From the NCBI RefSeq assembly GCF_024764835.1, contig NZ_JALIGE010000069.1:62001-126000 (forward strand): 64,000 nucleotides of DNA. The letters run 5' to 3'. Positions within the stretch are counted from its first letter, which is position 1. Each line of letters opens with the position of its first letter. The stretch is from Scandinavium hiltneri. GTDB taxonomy: Bacteria > Pseudomonadota > Gammaproteobacteria > Enterobacterales > Enterobacteriaceae. The translations under genes and the position numbers were made by a program. The notes beneath the pieces were generated by a model. The model was not told the origin of the DNA, did no database searches, and worked only from the letters and a program-made list of their open reading frames with translations. Positions 24,166 through 33,547 of the stretch are shown piece by piece.

Positions 24166-27042
24166 GGACGCTTCGTGCGTAAAACCGCCAACGGTCCGCT
24201 GCTGCGTCTGAACTACGACATCGTCAATAGCCGCTACACGCTGCCTGCCATCGACGGCCAGCAGGCTGAAGTGGTGAAACCCGAAAGCACCCTTCCGCTC
24301 GATCACTCTCTGGCGATGCTCGACGGCGTCTGGCTGCCGCTGCCGTTCCTGCGTTTTAATCCGCCCCGCACGTTTGTGGAAGGCCCGGACAACTGGACGC
24401 GCGTGCAAATTCGCAAACTGCCCGAGCCGGACAGCGCCGGAAACACGCACCGCGTCACCATCGCCCTCGACAGCCAAATTCGTGACGACGCCCCTTCCGC
24501 TCTGGCCCCGATTGAAAATGACCTGCTGAACGGGACACGTTTTGCACTGGCCTGGCGCGATGAAGAAGTGGCTGATTTCCTCGATCAGACCTGGATTGAC
24601 GGCTGGCTACGCGAAGTCTTCAGCCATTACGCCAGCGTGGAAGAAAACCGCAGCGAGCGTGACATTGCCCAGGCGATGCGCGGCTTTGAATATCAGGGGC
24701 ACTGGCTGAACCTGCTGGCGCTGCTGGGTGAACAGCTCAGCGTGCCGGAAGTGAAAATCGCCACTGCCACCGTTAGTACGCCGGCGATCCCGGTGGATTT
24801 GATTCTGGACGTCGGCAACAGCCATACCTGCGGGGTGATCATCGAAGATCATGGCGATGCCAACGATGGTTTGCGCCAGACCGCAGAATTACAGGTACGC
24901 TCGCTGAGTGAACCGCAGTTCCTCAATGCCCCGTTATTCACCAGCCGCCTGGAGTTCTCCGAAGCGCGCTTTGGCAAACAGCATTTCTCGGTAGAAAGCG
25001 GACGCGAAGATGCGTTCGTCTGGCCGTCAATCGTTCGCGTGGGCGATGAAGCCCGCAAGCTGGCGATGCAGCGTCTGGGCACCGAAGGCAACAGTGGGAT
25101 CTCCAGCCCGCGCCGCTATTTATGGGATGAAACACCGACCGTTCAGGACTGGCGCTTCAGCCAGATGAACAGCCGTACACAGCGCGAACCGCTGGCTGCC
25201 GCGTTCCCGCTGGCTTATCTGATGAATGATGACGGACAGCCACTGTTTACACTGCCGCAGGATGAGCGGATGCCGGTGTTTTCACCGCAGTACAGCCGCA
25301 GCACGCTGATGACGCATATGCTGTGCGAAATTCTGTCGCAGGCGCTGGGACAAATTAACAGCGTGGCGACCCGCCAGCGCCTCGGTTTCCCGTCTTCGCC
25401 GCGCCAGCTGCGTACCCTGATTTTGACGCTGCCGTCGGCGATGCCGAAACAAGAACGCGAGATTTTCCGTCGCCGTATGTTTGAAGCCATTGCCCTGGTG
25501 TGGAAAGCACTGGGCTGGCACCCGCAGGACGACGACTTTGTGACGCAAAAACAGCAGGACAAGAGCGTTGTTCCGGTGCCAAAAATCCACATGGAGTGGG
25601 ACGAAGCCAGCTGTGGCCAGCTGGTGTGGCTGTATAACGAGGCAATGTCGCACTTTGGTGGACAGACAGAAGCATTTTTCCCCGCTCTTGCCCGCCCGGA
25701 TCGTGACCCGGAACCCGGCAGCCGTCCAGGTCGAGCCCTGCGCGTGGCGGCCATCGATTTAGGCGGCGGCACCACCGATATGGCCATCACCCATTATCGA
25801 CTGGATGAAGGCACCGGCAGCAACGTCAAAATCACGCCGCAGCTGCTGTTCCGCGAAGGGTTTAAGGTGGCGGGCGACGATATTCTGCTCGACATTATTC
25901 AGCGCTGCGTGCTGCCCGCGCTGCAAACTCAGCTGCAAAAATCCGGTATTGCCGATGCGCCAGCCTTGATGGCAACGCTGTTTGGCGATTCCGGGCGCAT
26001 TGATACGCAGGCCGTGCTGCGCCAGCAAACGGCCCTGCAGCTGTTTATGCCTGTTGGTCATGCCATTCTTGGGGCGTGGGAAGAAAGCGACATCAACGAT
26101 CCGCTGGCGGGTCTGCATGCCACCTTCGGCGAACTGTTAGCGCAGACGCCGACCCGCAACGTGATGAATTATGTCAGCCAGGCAATCAGCCACGCGCAGC
26201 CAGCCGGTTCGGAGCCTTTCGATCTATTCGCCACGCCGTTGCAGGTCAGCTTCCGCGATTTACACGATGCAATGCTGGCGGGCGAATTTACCATCGCCGC
26301 CCCGCTGCATGCGGTGTGCGAAGCGATTTCACATTACGCCTGCGACGTGCTGCTGGTGACCGGGCGTCCGGGCTGTCTGCCGGGCGTTCAGGCGCTGATC
26401 CGTTATTTGCAGCCGGTGCCGGTGAATCGCATGGTGTGGATGGACAGCTATCACGTCCACGAATGGTATCCGTTCAGCCAGCAAGGCCGCATCGGCAACC
26501 CGAAATCCACCGCCGCCGTCGGCGCGATGCTGTGCAGCCTGGCGCTGGATTTACGTCTGCCGCGCTTTAATTTTAAAGCGGCGGATATCGGCGCCTACTC
26601 CACCGTACGCTATCTCGGCGTGCTGGACAGCACCGTCAACACGCTGCGCGAAGAAAATATTTGGTATTCAGCGCTCGATCTGGACAAACCGGGGGCGAAG
26701 GTCGATACGCAGGTACATTTCCCCCTGCGCGGCAACGTCACACTCGGCTTCCGTCAGCTCGCCAATGCCCGCTGGCCCGCGACACCGCTGTACACTCTGA
26801 GCATCAACTCGCCGGAAGTGGCAAAAGCCATTGCCGGGGACGGCGTGTTGCAGGTTCGCCTGCAGCTCACTGGCGGCAATAAATCCGAAGGCCCGGAAGC
26901 CTTTGTGCTGGCCGACGCCTGGCTTCAGGACGGCACGCCGGTGGCACCGGACGCCCTGACGCTGAAACTGAATACTCTGGCCGACCGCCGTCATAGCGGC
27001 AGCCATTACTGGATCGACAGCGGGAGCGTGTACCTGAAATGA
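24061..27042 (+). CDS. srfB: SrfB-family protein (ASKHA/actin-like ATPase fold)
   Basis: A 993-residue homologue of Salmonella SrfB. Two sugar-kinase/Hsp70-type phosphate-binding motifs are visible: PVDLILDVGNSHTCGVII near 245-262 and VAAIDLGGGTTDMAITHY near 563-580. This suggests an ATP-binding, Hsp70/actin-like core with large extra segments. No signal peptide or membrane helix. The start overlaps the stop of the chimeric mini-ORF, and its own stop overlaps the srfC start (27039-27042, ATGA), so srfB and srfC are coupled. The molecular role is unknown; it may act as an ATP-driven chaperone or assembly factor with SrfA and SrfC. Confidence 0.9.
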   Translation: MLVTLCDYQQSITLIANSGVQFLDFGLTPQDSLSNGRFVRKTANGPLLRLNYDIVNSRYTLPAIDGQQAEVVKPESTLPLDHSLAMLDGVWLPLPFLRFNPPRTFVEGPDNWTRVQIRKLPEPDSAGNTHRVTIALDSQIRDDAPSALAPIENDLLNGTRFALAWRDEEVADFLDQTWIDGWLREVFSHYASVEENRSERDIAQAMRGFEYQGHWLNLLALLGEQLSVPEVKIATATVSTPAIPVDLILDVGNSHTCGVIIEDHGDANDGLRQTAELQVRSLSEPQFLNAPLFTSRLEFSEARFGKQHFSVESGREDAFVWPSIVRVGDEARKLAMQRLGTEGNSGISSPRRYLWDETPTVQDWRFSQMNSRTQREPLAAAFPLAYLMNDDGQPLFTLPQDERMPVFSPQYSRSTLMTHMLCEILSQALGQINSVATRQRLGFPSSPRQLRTLILTLPSAMPKQEREIFRRRMFEAIALVWKALGWHPQDDDFVTQKQQDKSVVPVPKIHMEWDEASCGQLVWLYNEAMSHFGGQTEAFFPALARPDRDPEPGSRPGRALRVAAIDLGGGTTDMAITHYRLDEGTGSNVKITPQLLFREGFKVAGDDILLDIIQRCVLPALQTQLQKSGIADAPALMATLFGDSGRIDTQAVLRQQTALQLFMPVGHAILGAWEESDINDPLAGLHATFGELLAQTPTRNVMNYVSQAISHAQPAGSEPFDLFATPLQVSFRDLHDAMLAGEFTIAAPLHAVCEAISHYACDVLLVTGRPGCLPGVQALIRYLQPVPVNRMVWMDSYHVHEWYPFSQQGRIGNPKSTAAVGAMLCSLALDLRLPRFNFKAADIGAYSTVRYLGVLDSTVNTLREENIWYSALDLDKPGAKVDTQVHFPLRGNVTLGFRQLANARWPATPLYTLSINSPEVAKAIAGDGVLQVRLQLTGGNKSEGPEAFVLADAWLQDGTPVAPDALTLKLNTLADRRHSGSHYWIDSGSVYLK

Positions 27043-29180
27043 GCCGACTGCAAACTATCATCGACTGGACCCACGCGAACCGTCGGACCTCGCCGCTTTT
27101 CGATACCGATGCTGATGCATTGCTCACGCGTTTGTATCAACTAAAAGCGCAGGAAACAGCGCTGAAAACCGCGCAGTCCGCCCCGGCAAGCATTGCGCTT
27201 TACGGGCATTCGCAGGCGGCAAAAGCGCACCTGCTTGGTACACTTTGCAGCAGCGGTAACGGCCGTTTACTGGTGCACACCGGCAGTAAAACACTCGATT
27301 ATTTCACGCACCTTAACCCCGGTCATGCCGTGACGCGGATGGCGCTGCGTTTTAGCCACAGCGCGCAAACCCCGGACGACGCGTTTCCGCTACGCCTGCG
27401 CATTATGCGTGAGGCGGAACTGGTACAGCTGTTTCTCGCCCATGCGTTGCAGCACGGCGCGGTGCGTCAGGTAGAAAAATCAGTAGTGGCCGCGCGGCTG
27501 AATGCCTGGCAATCGCTTCGCCAGACGCAGCCGGTACCGGGAATGAATGAAGAAGATGTCGCGGCTATCGCCCACTTCTGGCAAGTGAATGTGCCTGCCC
27601 AATATCAGCAGATTGACGACGCCCTGTGGCAGCAGTTTATTCAGCTGTTACCGTGTCTCGACCTTAGCGCGCGTGCCAGCGCCTGGGCACTGCTATGGGG
27701 CGAACAGCAGGAACTGACCCGCCAGTGGCTGACGCTGGCGCATGTGCTCCAGCAGTGCGGAAACGCACGCGAACTGGCCGCGCCGCTCAGCTTGCTGGTC
27801 GACAGTTTCGCCTTACCCGCTGAGGGTTTTCTGACGCCAGAGTGCGAACCAGAAGGCGAAACGGTAGTGCATCCGCTGATCGACGAACAGTTACACAATG
27901 CCGTCAGCCTGCCGCTAAACGCGTTGGCCTTGCTGACCGTTGAACTGGTCTTGCCAACTGAAAATGGCGTGCTGGATAACGTCGACCTGATTGATATCCC
28001 GCAGCCCGCCCAGGGAACTGACCATGCGCTGTGGGCCAGTAAATGCCGCTGGCTGCTGGAACATTATCGCCAGCAGATGCAGCCCGATCTGCTGCTGATT
28101 TGTAATGCAGCGGCCACGCGCGGGCAGATCCCAACCAGCGCCCGTGCGCTGGTGCGCTGGGTCAGCGACACCCAACCGCAGCACGACGCCGCGTTACCGG
28201 GCCTGGTGTGGGCCATTACTCCGCAGGACGACCGCTTCGTGCGTAAGCTGAATCTTGACGAAGCCGTTCAACAGTTAATTGAGAAACCGGGCCAGCGTTG
28301 GGGGACGTTACAGGCGCTCGATGGCAGCAGTTTGCAACGGCTGATCGAATGGTTGTCACAGGCGACGGCACCAGCGTTGCGCGCGGCACGTTTTGAACGC
28401 CTGAGTGAACGTCAGCCACAGGCTGTGCGCCAGATTATGGCCTGTTGGCAGCACGCGCCGCAGACCGATGCCGCCAGCGCGCGTCTCCAGGCTGAAAATC
28501 TCGTGCGTGAATTGCAGAGTCACGCTGCGACCCTCGGTGAGCTGCTGGAAGGTTTATTGCCCCCTCTTTCCACCTTCGAACAGCTCAGCCAGGTGCAGCA
28601 GCCACGTGAAGAAAAAGTCAGTGAACTGTTCAGCGATAACATGGATCTTTTCGCCCTCCCGGACGACCCGCAGGCCAGCGGCAGTGCTCGACAGGACAGC
28701 GGCTTTCAGGCTCATGCGCTGTGGGTGAATTACCTGCGCCAGTGGAGTCGCAGCGAATCCCACGCCCGTCGCTATGGAATTGCTCCGGCGGTGCTCCAGC
28801 AGCTGGCAGATTGTCTGATAATCACCAGCTACCGGCTCGATTTGCCAAAACAGCTACAGGCGGTCATTCCGGATGAGCGCGCCAGCGCCGCACGCCTGAG
28901 GGCCACTATCAGTAATTTTCTGGCGTGGCTGGGCTACGCGGATATGCCCGTCGATTCACGCCCGCCAAGCCGCGTGGTGAAAGGCAGTACTCTGTTTGCT
29001 CCAACGGCGAGTAATACCGAACGTCTGACGCAGTTAGGTGAGCGCCCTGCCCACGCTGCCACGCGCTATGTCTATGACTGGCTAGTCGCGTTGTTCACCC
29101 GTGCCACCGAAGCGCCGGACTATCGCCACCCGTTGGACCTTTCCCCGGAAGCCCGCGCTCAACTGAATAAATTGATGTAA
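27039..29180 (+). CDS. srfC: SrfC-family protein (P-loop-like N-terminus)
   Basis: A 713-residue homologue of Salmonella SrfC, coupled to srfB by an ATGA overlap. Near residues 51-67 the pattern SIALYGHSQAAKAHLLG looks like a Walker A loop whose usual GKS/T is changed to AKA, so nucleotide binding may be lost or altered. IDIPQPAQG near 315 resembles a G3/Walker B region. Long Gln/Arg-rich helices follow. The layout recalls large dynamin-like or virulence-factor GTPases, but that is inference. It ends the srfABC operon; a small hairpin follows at 29190-29209. Confidence 0.87.
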   Translation: MSRLQTIIDWTHANRRTSPLFDTDADALLTRLYQLKAQETALKTAQSAPASIALYGHSQAAKAHLLGTLCSSGNGRLLVHTGSKTLDYFTHLNPGHAVTRMALRFSHSAQTPDDAFPLRLRIMREAELVQLFLAHALQHGAVRQVEKSVVAARLNAWQSLRQTQPVPGMNEEDVAAIAHFWQVNVPAQYQQIDDALWQQFIQLLPCLDLSARASAWALLWGEQQELTRQWLTLAHVLQQCGNARELAAPLSLLVDSFALPAEGFLTPECEPEGETVVHPLIDEQLHNAVSLPLNALALLTVELVLPTENGVLDNVDLIDIPQPAQGTDHALWASKCRWLLEHYRQQMQPDLLLICNAAATRGQIPTSARALVRWVSDTQPQHDAALPGLVWAITPQDDRFVRKLNLDEAVQQLIEKPGQRWGTLQALDGSSLQRLIEWLSQATAPALRAARFERLSERQPQAVRQIMACWQHAPQTDAASARLQAENLVRELQSHAATLGELLEGLLPPLSTFEQLSQVQQPREEKVSELFSDNMDLFALPDDPQASGSARQDSGFQAHALWVNYLRQWSRSESHARRYGIAPAVLQQLADCLIITSYRLDLPKQLQAVIPDERASAARLRATISNFLAWLGYADMPVDSRPPSRVVKGSTLFAPTASNTERLTQLGERPAHAATRYVYDWLVALFTRATEAPDYRHPLDLSPEARAQLNKLM

Positions 29181-29189
29181 CCCATCTGC

Positions 29190-29209
29190 GGCTCACAGGG
29201 ATGTGAGCC
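29190..29209 (+). terminator. Weak hairpin after srfC
   Basis: A 7-bp stem (GGCTCAC/GTGAGCC) with a 6-base loop, 9 bases after the srfC stop, without a good T-run. Confidence 0.4.
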
Positions 29210-29380
29210 AGGCATATTTACGGTTGTTGATTAACGCGTCAAAAGCTGACATGACGGGGAGTTTTGAGCGAGGATCGGAGGTTGGCAATTATTCTGCTAG
29301 CCTAATGGAGGGTTAGTAAAAAATGGGATTTCAGTAAGCATTTGATTCGCATTCTTCCAAACGAAACAGAGGATTTTAAT

Positions 29381-30097
29381 ATGGGGCCATATCGCACTTA
29401 TCTAATCACTGGTGCAACACGAGGGATAGGAAGAGCTCTCAGTGATAAATTATCAAAACAGGGTCATCTGGTTGTCGGCATTGCTCGTAATGACGATACC
29501 AGCTTCCCTGGTACTTTATATACGGCCGATCTGAGCAGCGCTGATGAAACAAATTTAATTCTAATGAAAATTGCCGAAAATCACGAAGTTCACGGCATAG
29601 TGAATAATATTGGTGTAGCCTTACCTCAACAACTTGGAGGTATTGATATTCAAACGTTCCAACATGTCATGGATATAAACGTACGCGTGGCAGTTCAAAT
29701 AACACAAGCACTCATCGGCAACATGAAGAGCAGAGGCTGGGGAAGAATTGTTAATGTATGCAGCCGTGCCATTTACGGTGCGATTGACCGAACAGCTTAC
29801 TCAGCAGCAAAAAGTGCTCTGGTAGGTTGTACACGGACCTGGGAATTAGAACTTGCTCAATTCGGGATCACCTCAAACGCGATTGCACCTGGGCCAATAG
29901 AGACAGAGCTTTTTCATAAAACACGACCCGTTGGAAGTGAAGCAGAACAACGTGTTTTATCGACAATCCCTATGGGCAGACTTGGTTCTCCTACTGAAGT
30001 GGCTTCAGCAATAGCCTTTCTTTTATCACCAGAAGCGAGTTTTATTACTGGCGTGGTGCTGCCTGTTGATGGTGGAGGAAGCTTGGGAGGACGTTAG
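29381..30097 (+). CDS. Short-chain dehydrogenase/reductase (FabG-like)
   Basis: A 238-residue SDR. The NAD(P) motif TGATRGIGRAL is at the N-terminus, NNIGVALPQ follows, the catalytic Tyr and Lys lie in YSAAKSA, and IAPGPIETELF and DGGGSLGGR complete the classical pattern. An AGAGGA Shine-Dalgarno precedes the start at 29381, preferred over an upstream ATG at 29342. The gene is clearly more AT-rich than srfABC, which suggests recent acquisition together with the next gene. The substrate is unknown. Confidence 0.88.
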   Translation: MGPYRTYLITGATRGIGRALSDKLSKQGHLVVGIARNDDTSFPGTLYTADLSSADETNLILMKIAENHEVHGIVNNIGVALPQQLGGIDIQTFQHVMDINVRVAVQITQALIGNMKSRGWGRIVNVCSRAIYGAIDRTAYSAAKSALVGCTRTWELELAQFGITSNAIAPGPIETELFHKTRPVGSEAEQRVLSTIPMGRLGSPTEVASAIAFLLSPEASFITGVVLPVDGGGSLGGR

Positions 30098-30225
30098 AAA
30101 CGTTAAGAAACTCTGTGGAAATAGACAACGCCTATCCAGGGCTGGAATTTGATATTGTCGCAGTTAGTCAGATATTTTTAACCTGTCTAACCCAATAAAT
30201 ACACTGATGCATTTAAGCGAGATCT

Positions 30226-30921
30226 ATGAGTTTAAAGCCGCGTACAATCGTTTTAATTCCCGGGTTTATGCTGAATGAAATGCTTTGGCATGAATTTGAA
30301 ACATACCTGCCGTCAAACTGTATTGTTCATCATGCATCTGTAACTGAAGGACGAACCCTTCATGATGTAGTGCAGCATCTGATTACCCTTCTGCCTGAGA
30401 AGTTTTCTTTGATAGGTTTTTCGATGGGAGGGTATATTGCCCGACAACTGGCAGCAGAATTGCCTGAACGTGTAGAGTCCTTAGTGCTTATTGCCAGTTC
30501 CTTACGGGAAGATACGCCGTTAGAGGCTGAAGCAAAGCGGAAAAGCATGCAGTTATTGTCCCCCACAACGTTTAAGGGGCTGAGCAGCCATGCTATTGCC
30601 CGGTCACTCCACCCTCTAAACACATCAAATCAGGATATGATTTCAGCTATCCAGAAAATGGGATGCTCTCTGGGATTTGAAGCCTTCATCACGCAATCAT
30701 CCTTATCCAGGCAAGGTATACCTTCTGCAACGATATATTGTCCAACGCTGGTTATCGCCAGTGAAGATGATGCCATCCGTTCGATGAAGGAGGCAGAAGA
30801 GTTGGTTGAAGCCATACCTTATGCATCGCTAAGAATCATTCGCGATTGCGGCCATATGATTCCGCTCGAACAGCCCTGGGAGTTGGCAAGAACAATTGTT
30901 GAATGGATCCCGGCTACGTAA
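30226..30921 (+). CDS. Alpha/beta-fold hydrolase
   Basis: A 231-residue hydrolase. The nucleophile elbow GFSMGGYIARQLAAELPERV, the Asp in VIASEDDAIRSM and the His in RDCGHMIPLEQPWELA form a complete triad. There is no signal peptide, so it is cytosolic. It lies 128 bases after the SDR gene on the same strand, in the same AT-rich islet. Probably an esterase or C-C hydrolase; the substrate is unknown. Confidence 0.85.
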   Translation: MSLKPRTIVLIPGFMLNEMLWHEFETYLPSNCIVHHASVTEGRTLHDVVQHLITLLPEKFSLIGFSMGGYIARQLAAELPERVESLVLIASSLREDTPLEAEAKRKSMQLLSPTTFKGLSSHAIARSLHPLNTSNQDMISAIQKMGCSLGFEAFITQSSLSRQGIPSATIYCPTLVIASEDDAIRSMKEAEELVEAIPYASLRIIRDCGHMIPLEQPWELARTIVEWIPAT

Positions 30922-31116
30922 ATTATTGGGTGTTTATCCGGCAAATTTCCCGACTTACTTCATCGGGGTAAGGTCCGCTCCTGGCTGTGAGTTCAACCGA
31001 TGGATGCCCACTATGAGCGAAAAATGAAAGCTGTGACGTCTCATAAATCGCCTCAACTTTCAACCTGAACTAACCCACGATACTAAAGACCGAAGATCTT
31101 TCATTATCTGTCCGCA

Positions 31117-32319
31117 TTAGAACTTCCTGTTCCGGAAGCTGGAATACATCATCAGATAGCGTTTCAGATTGCGTAGCGTCATCAGTTTCATCAGCGTTTG
31201 CGGGCGCATCTTTTTATTGCGGATGTAGTACAGGGTGAAAAGCTGATATTTTTTACTCGATACGTCTAATTTGGCTTTGTGCTTACGGTAAAAATCCAGA
31301 TAACCTGCAAACTTTCGTCCTGAGCAAGTGATGCGGACCTCTCCGTGATTGACATAAAGCACCTGGGTGATCGCATCCAGCTTGAAAGGATCGCCGAAGG
31401 TTTCTGCCAGCCGGTAAAAGGCATCGTAATCCTGTGCAGCCGTCAGGCGCTCATCGAACAGAACCTGCTGCATCCTACTGGTTAAGGTCAGCATCTGGTT
31501 GCCGATAATATTCCGCTTATCAAACAGGCTCTTTTTATAAGCCGGTTTCGGATACACCTGTAACTCATCAGGATGATGGTATCCGGTACTGTCGCAGAGG
31601 TAATCATTGGCGTATAAAAAGCCGTGCTGCTGAAGTTTATGCTGGCAGGCAAGAAAAGAGGACAGGCGTGTCGGCAGCCATTCATCATCATCATCCAGAC
31701 CTGTTATCAGATAACCCCGGGCCATTCGTATCGCCTGATTCCGGACGGCACAGGCCCCGGAATTAAATTCATTGCGGATATAGGTTATACGGGGGTCATT
31801 CAGATTGACGATATACGTCTGGAGTTGCTCAAATGACGATGAGAAATCGTCGATTATAATGAGTTCCCAGTGTTCATAGTCCTGTTTCAAAACCGATTGT
31901 ATGGCACGGATAGTCAGCGTTTCACGGTTCCAGGTAGGCATATAGACGGAAATGAGTGGCCGGGATAACAGTATGTCAGTGCCAACATCCTCTCGTACCA
32001 TCTGTACCCCGGTAAACCTGGCGTCAGGCACGTCACTCCCGGAAAAATTCACGCCGGTACAATCTGCGTGACTGAAAATCGCACCTTCAGTTTTACAGTG
32101 GCTGAAATTCGCCCCTGTCAGAGAAGCATAAGAGAAATCAGCCCCCCGAAGATCGCTGAACGAAAGATCACATCCCGATAAATTAATATTGCGCAAGTTA
32201 AGCCTCCGGAGATCCATAAACCGCAGGTCAGCACCTGCCATATCCGACTGATGATGAGAGTTTTTAATAGAATGATGATATTTCAGCAGTTTTCTTTGAA
32301 TTCTTTTTTTGCTGTTCAT
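31117..32319 (-). CDS. Fusion of pentapeptide repeats and a family-2 glycosyltransferase
   Basis: A 400-residue protein with two parts. Residues about 27-105 form pentapeptide repeats (ADLRF, LNLRN, CDLSF, ADFSY, ANFSH…), a right-handed beta-helix. Residues about 120-350 form a GT-A glycosyltransferase (LISVYMPTWNRETLTIRAIQ, LIIIDDFSS, the DxD-type LDDDDEWLP, TAAQDYDAFYRLAE). The C-terminus is very basic (NLKRYLMMYSSFRNRKF), suggesting membrane contact. It presumably transfers a sugar to a surface glycan, but no capsule or O-antigen genes are adjacent. AT-rich. The repeat domain may place the enzyme on a partner. Confidence 0.83.
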   Translation of the reverse strand: MNSKKRIQRKLLKYHHSIKNSHHQSDMAGADLRFMDLRRLNLRNINLSGCDLSFSDLRGADFSYASLTGANFSHCKTEGAIFSHADCTGVNFSGSDVPDARFTGVQMVREDVGTDILLSRPLISVYMPTWNRETLTIRAIQSVLKQDYEHWELIIIDDFSSSFEQLQTYIVNLNDPRITYIRNEFNSGACAVRNQAIRMARGYLITGLDDDDEWLPTRLSSFLACQHKLQQHGFLYANDYLCDSTGYHHPDELQVYPKPAYKKSLFDKRNIIGNQMLTLTSRMQQVLFDERLTAAQDYDAFYRLAETFGDPFKLDAITQVLYVNHGEVRITCSGRKFAGYLDFYRKHKAKLDVSSKKYQLFTLYYIRNKKMRPQTLMKLMTLRNLKRYLMMYSSFRNRKF

Positions 32320-32549
32320 GTTCAGCTTACAGTGAGTACCGATAAAAAATCAGGATCGCAGTTAATCACTCTCCTTACCTTCCTGCAATCAGACCCAGAC
32401 ATTTTCAGAAATATGCTCAAAGACAAACTGACACTTATTAATATTCATTCGTATATTGCTGCATGCGGAGCAAGACTGTTCTCCCTTTCATAGAGAGATT
32501 TTTTGAGGCGAAACTGGAAATTATCAAAATCATGACGTTGACGCAGGTA
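32320..32549. other. Non-coding gap between the glycosyltransferase and araC-type genes
   Basis: AT-rich, with no supported gene; it should carry the promoter of the glycosyltransferase gene. Confidence 0.35.
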
Positions 32550-33524
32550 TTAATGTGCAGACTCGCATCGCTGGCTCAGCCTTAGCCGTTCGAGTAGCGC
32601 AGGGTTGAGTGGCAGACACAGGCAATCTTCCCCCAGCGCCAGCTCGCTTTCGATGACATTTTGGCGGGAGATAAAGCGCTTGCGGTACTCGGTTGGCGTC
32701 AGCCCACAATACTTATTGAAAGCGGCAATCAGGTATTTATGTTCCTGAAAGCCGCAGTTGTGGCTTATCTCGGTTATCGGCGTGCGGGTATCGCGCAGCA
32801 GAGTACGGGCTTTGTTGAGTCGTACCAGCGTCAGGTACTCTTTGAAATTATGCCGGCTCACCTTCTTAAACATGCGTGAAAACCACGAGTAGCTCACCCC
32901 ACAATGGTGGGCGACATCGCTCAACGTCAGCGACTGATCAAAGTGCTGATTAATAAACTCGATCCCCTCTTTGATCATCGCTTCTTCACGCAGCGAGCTT
33001 TCTTCCCGTTGTGTCGGTTCTCCCGCCGCCGCCAGCGCATCCAGCAACAGGTAAGTTGCCGCAATACGCTGAAACGGTGCACGGTTATCGATAAGCTGCT
33101 CAAGCAGTGTCGCCAGCCGCTGCTGCACCTGTCGGTCAGCCTCGGTGGCAACGCCTGCCTGCGTACGCCATTTCAGCGACGGTGCAGAGTGCAGCTCGTC
33201 AAAAAGCCCCGGGGAAAACTGGACGGTCACCAGTTGGCTACCCGCCTCTTCTGCACACAGAGAATGCACCTCTTGCGCATTGATATAGAGCATCTCTCCC
33301 TGCGAAAGCACCAAACGCTGCTGGCCAACGGCGAGTGAAAACCGTCCCGCCAGCACCGTGATGAGCTCCGGCGCCGGATGCCAGTGAGGTTCGCAATAAC
33401 GCACCTCAGCGGCAAACACGTTCAGTTTCTCCGCGTCAAAAGCAATCAGCTCGTAGCCGCTATTGACCGTTTGTCGCCCGGTTTGTGCCGTCGGGCCCGG
33501 ATGAGTCACTGAAAAAGGAAACAT
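32550..33524 (-). CDS. AraC-family regulator with N-terminal cupin
   Basis: A 324-residue regulator. The N-terminal cupin sensor (EPHWHPAPELITVLAGRFSL, ending in AQEVHSL) occupies about 40-110. Two HTH motifs lie at about 185-285 (LTLSDVAHHCGVSYSWFSRM, then TPITEISHNCGFQEHKYLIA). About 40 extra residues follow the HTH domain. It lies 23 bases after the GH3 glycosidase gene on the same strand and is the last gene of the transporter-glycosidase operon, so it probably activates that operon in response to the sugar. Nearby direct repeats ATGCCYGGG before the transporter could be its site. Confidence 0.88.
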   Translation of the reverse strand: MFPFSVTHPGPTAQTGRQTVNSGYELIAFDAEKLNVFAAEVRYCEPHWHPAPELITVLAGRFSLAVGQQRLVLSQGEMLYINAQEVHSLCAEEAGSQLVTVQFSPGLFDELHSAPSLKWRTQAGVATEADRQVQQRLATLLEQLIDNRAPFQRIAATYLLLDALAAAGEPTQREESSLREEAMIKEGIEFINQHFDQSLTLSDVAHHCGVSYSWFSRMFKKVSRHNFKEYLTLVRLNKARTLLRDTRTPITEISHNCGFQEHKYLIAAFNKYCGLTPTEYRKRFISRQNVIESELALGEDCLCLPLNPALLERLRLSQRCESAH

Positions 33525-33547
33525 GCAATATCTCTTATCGTTAACGG

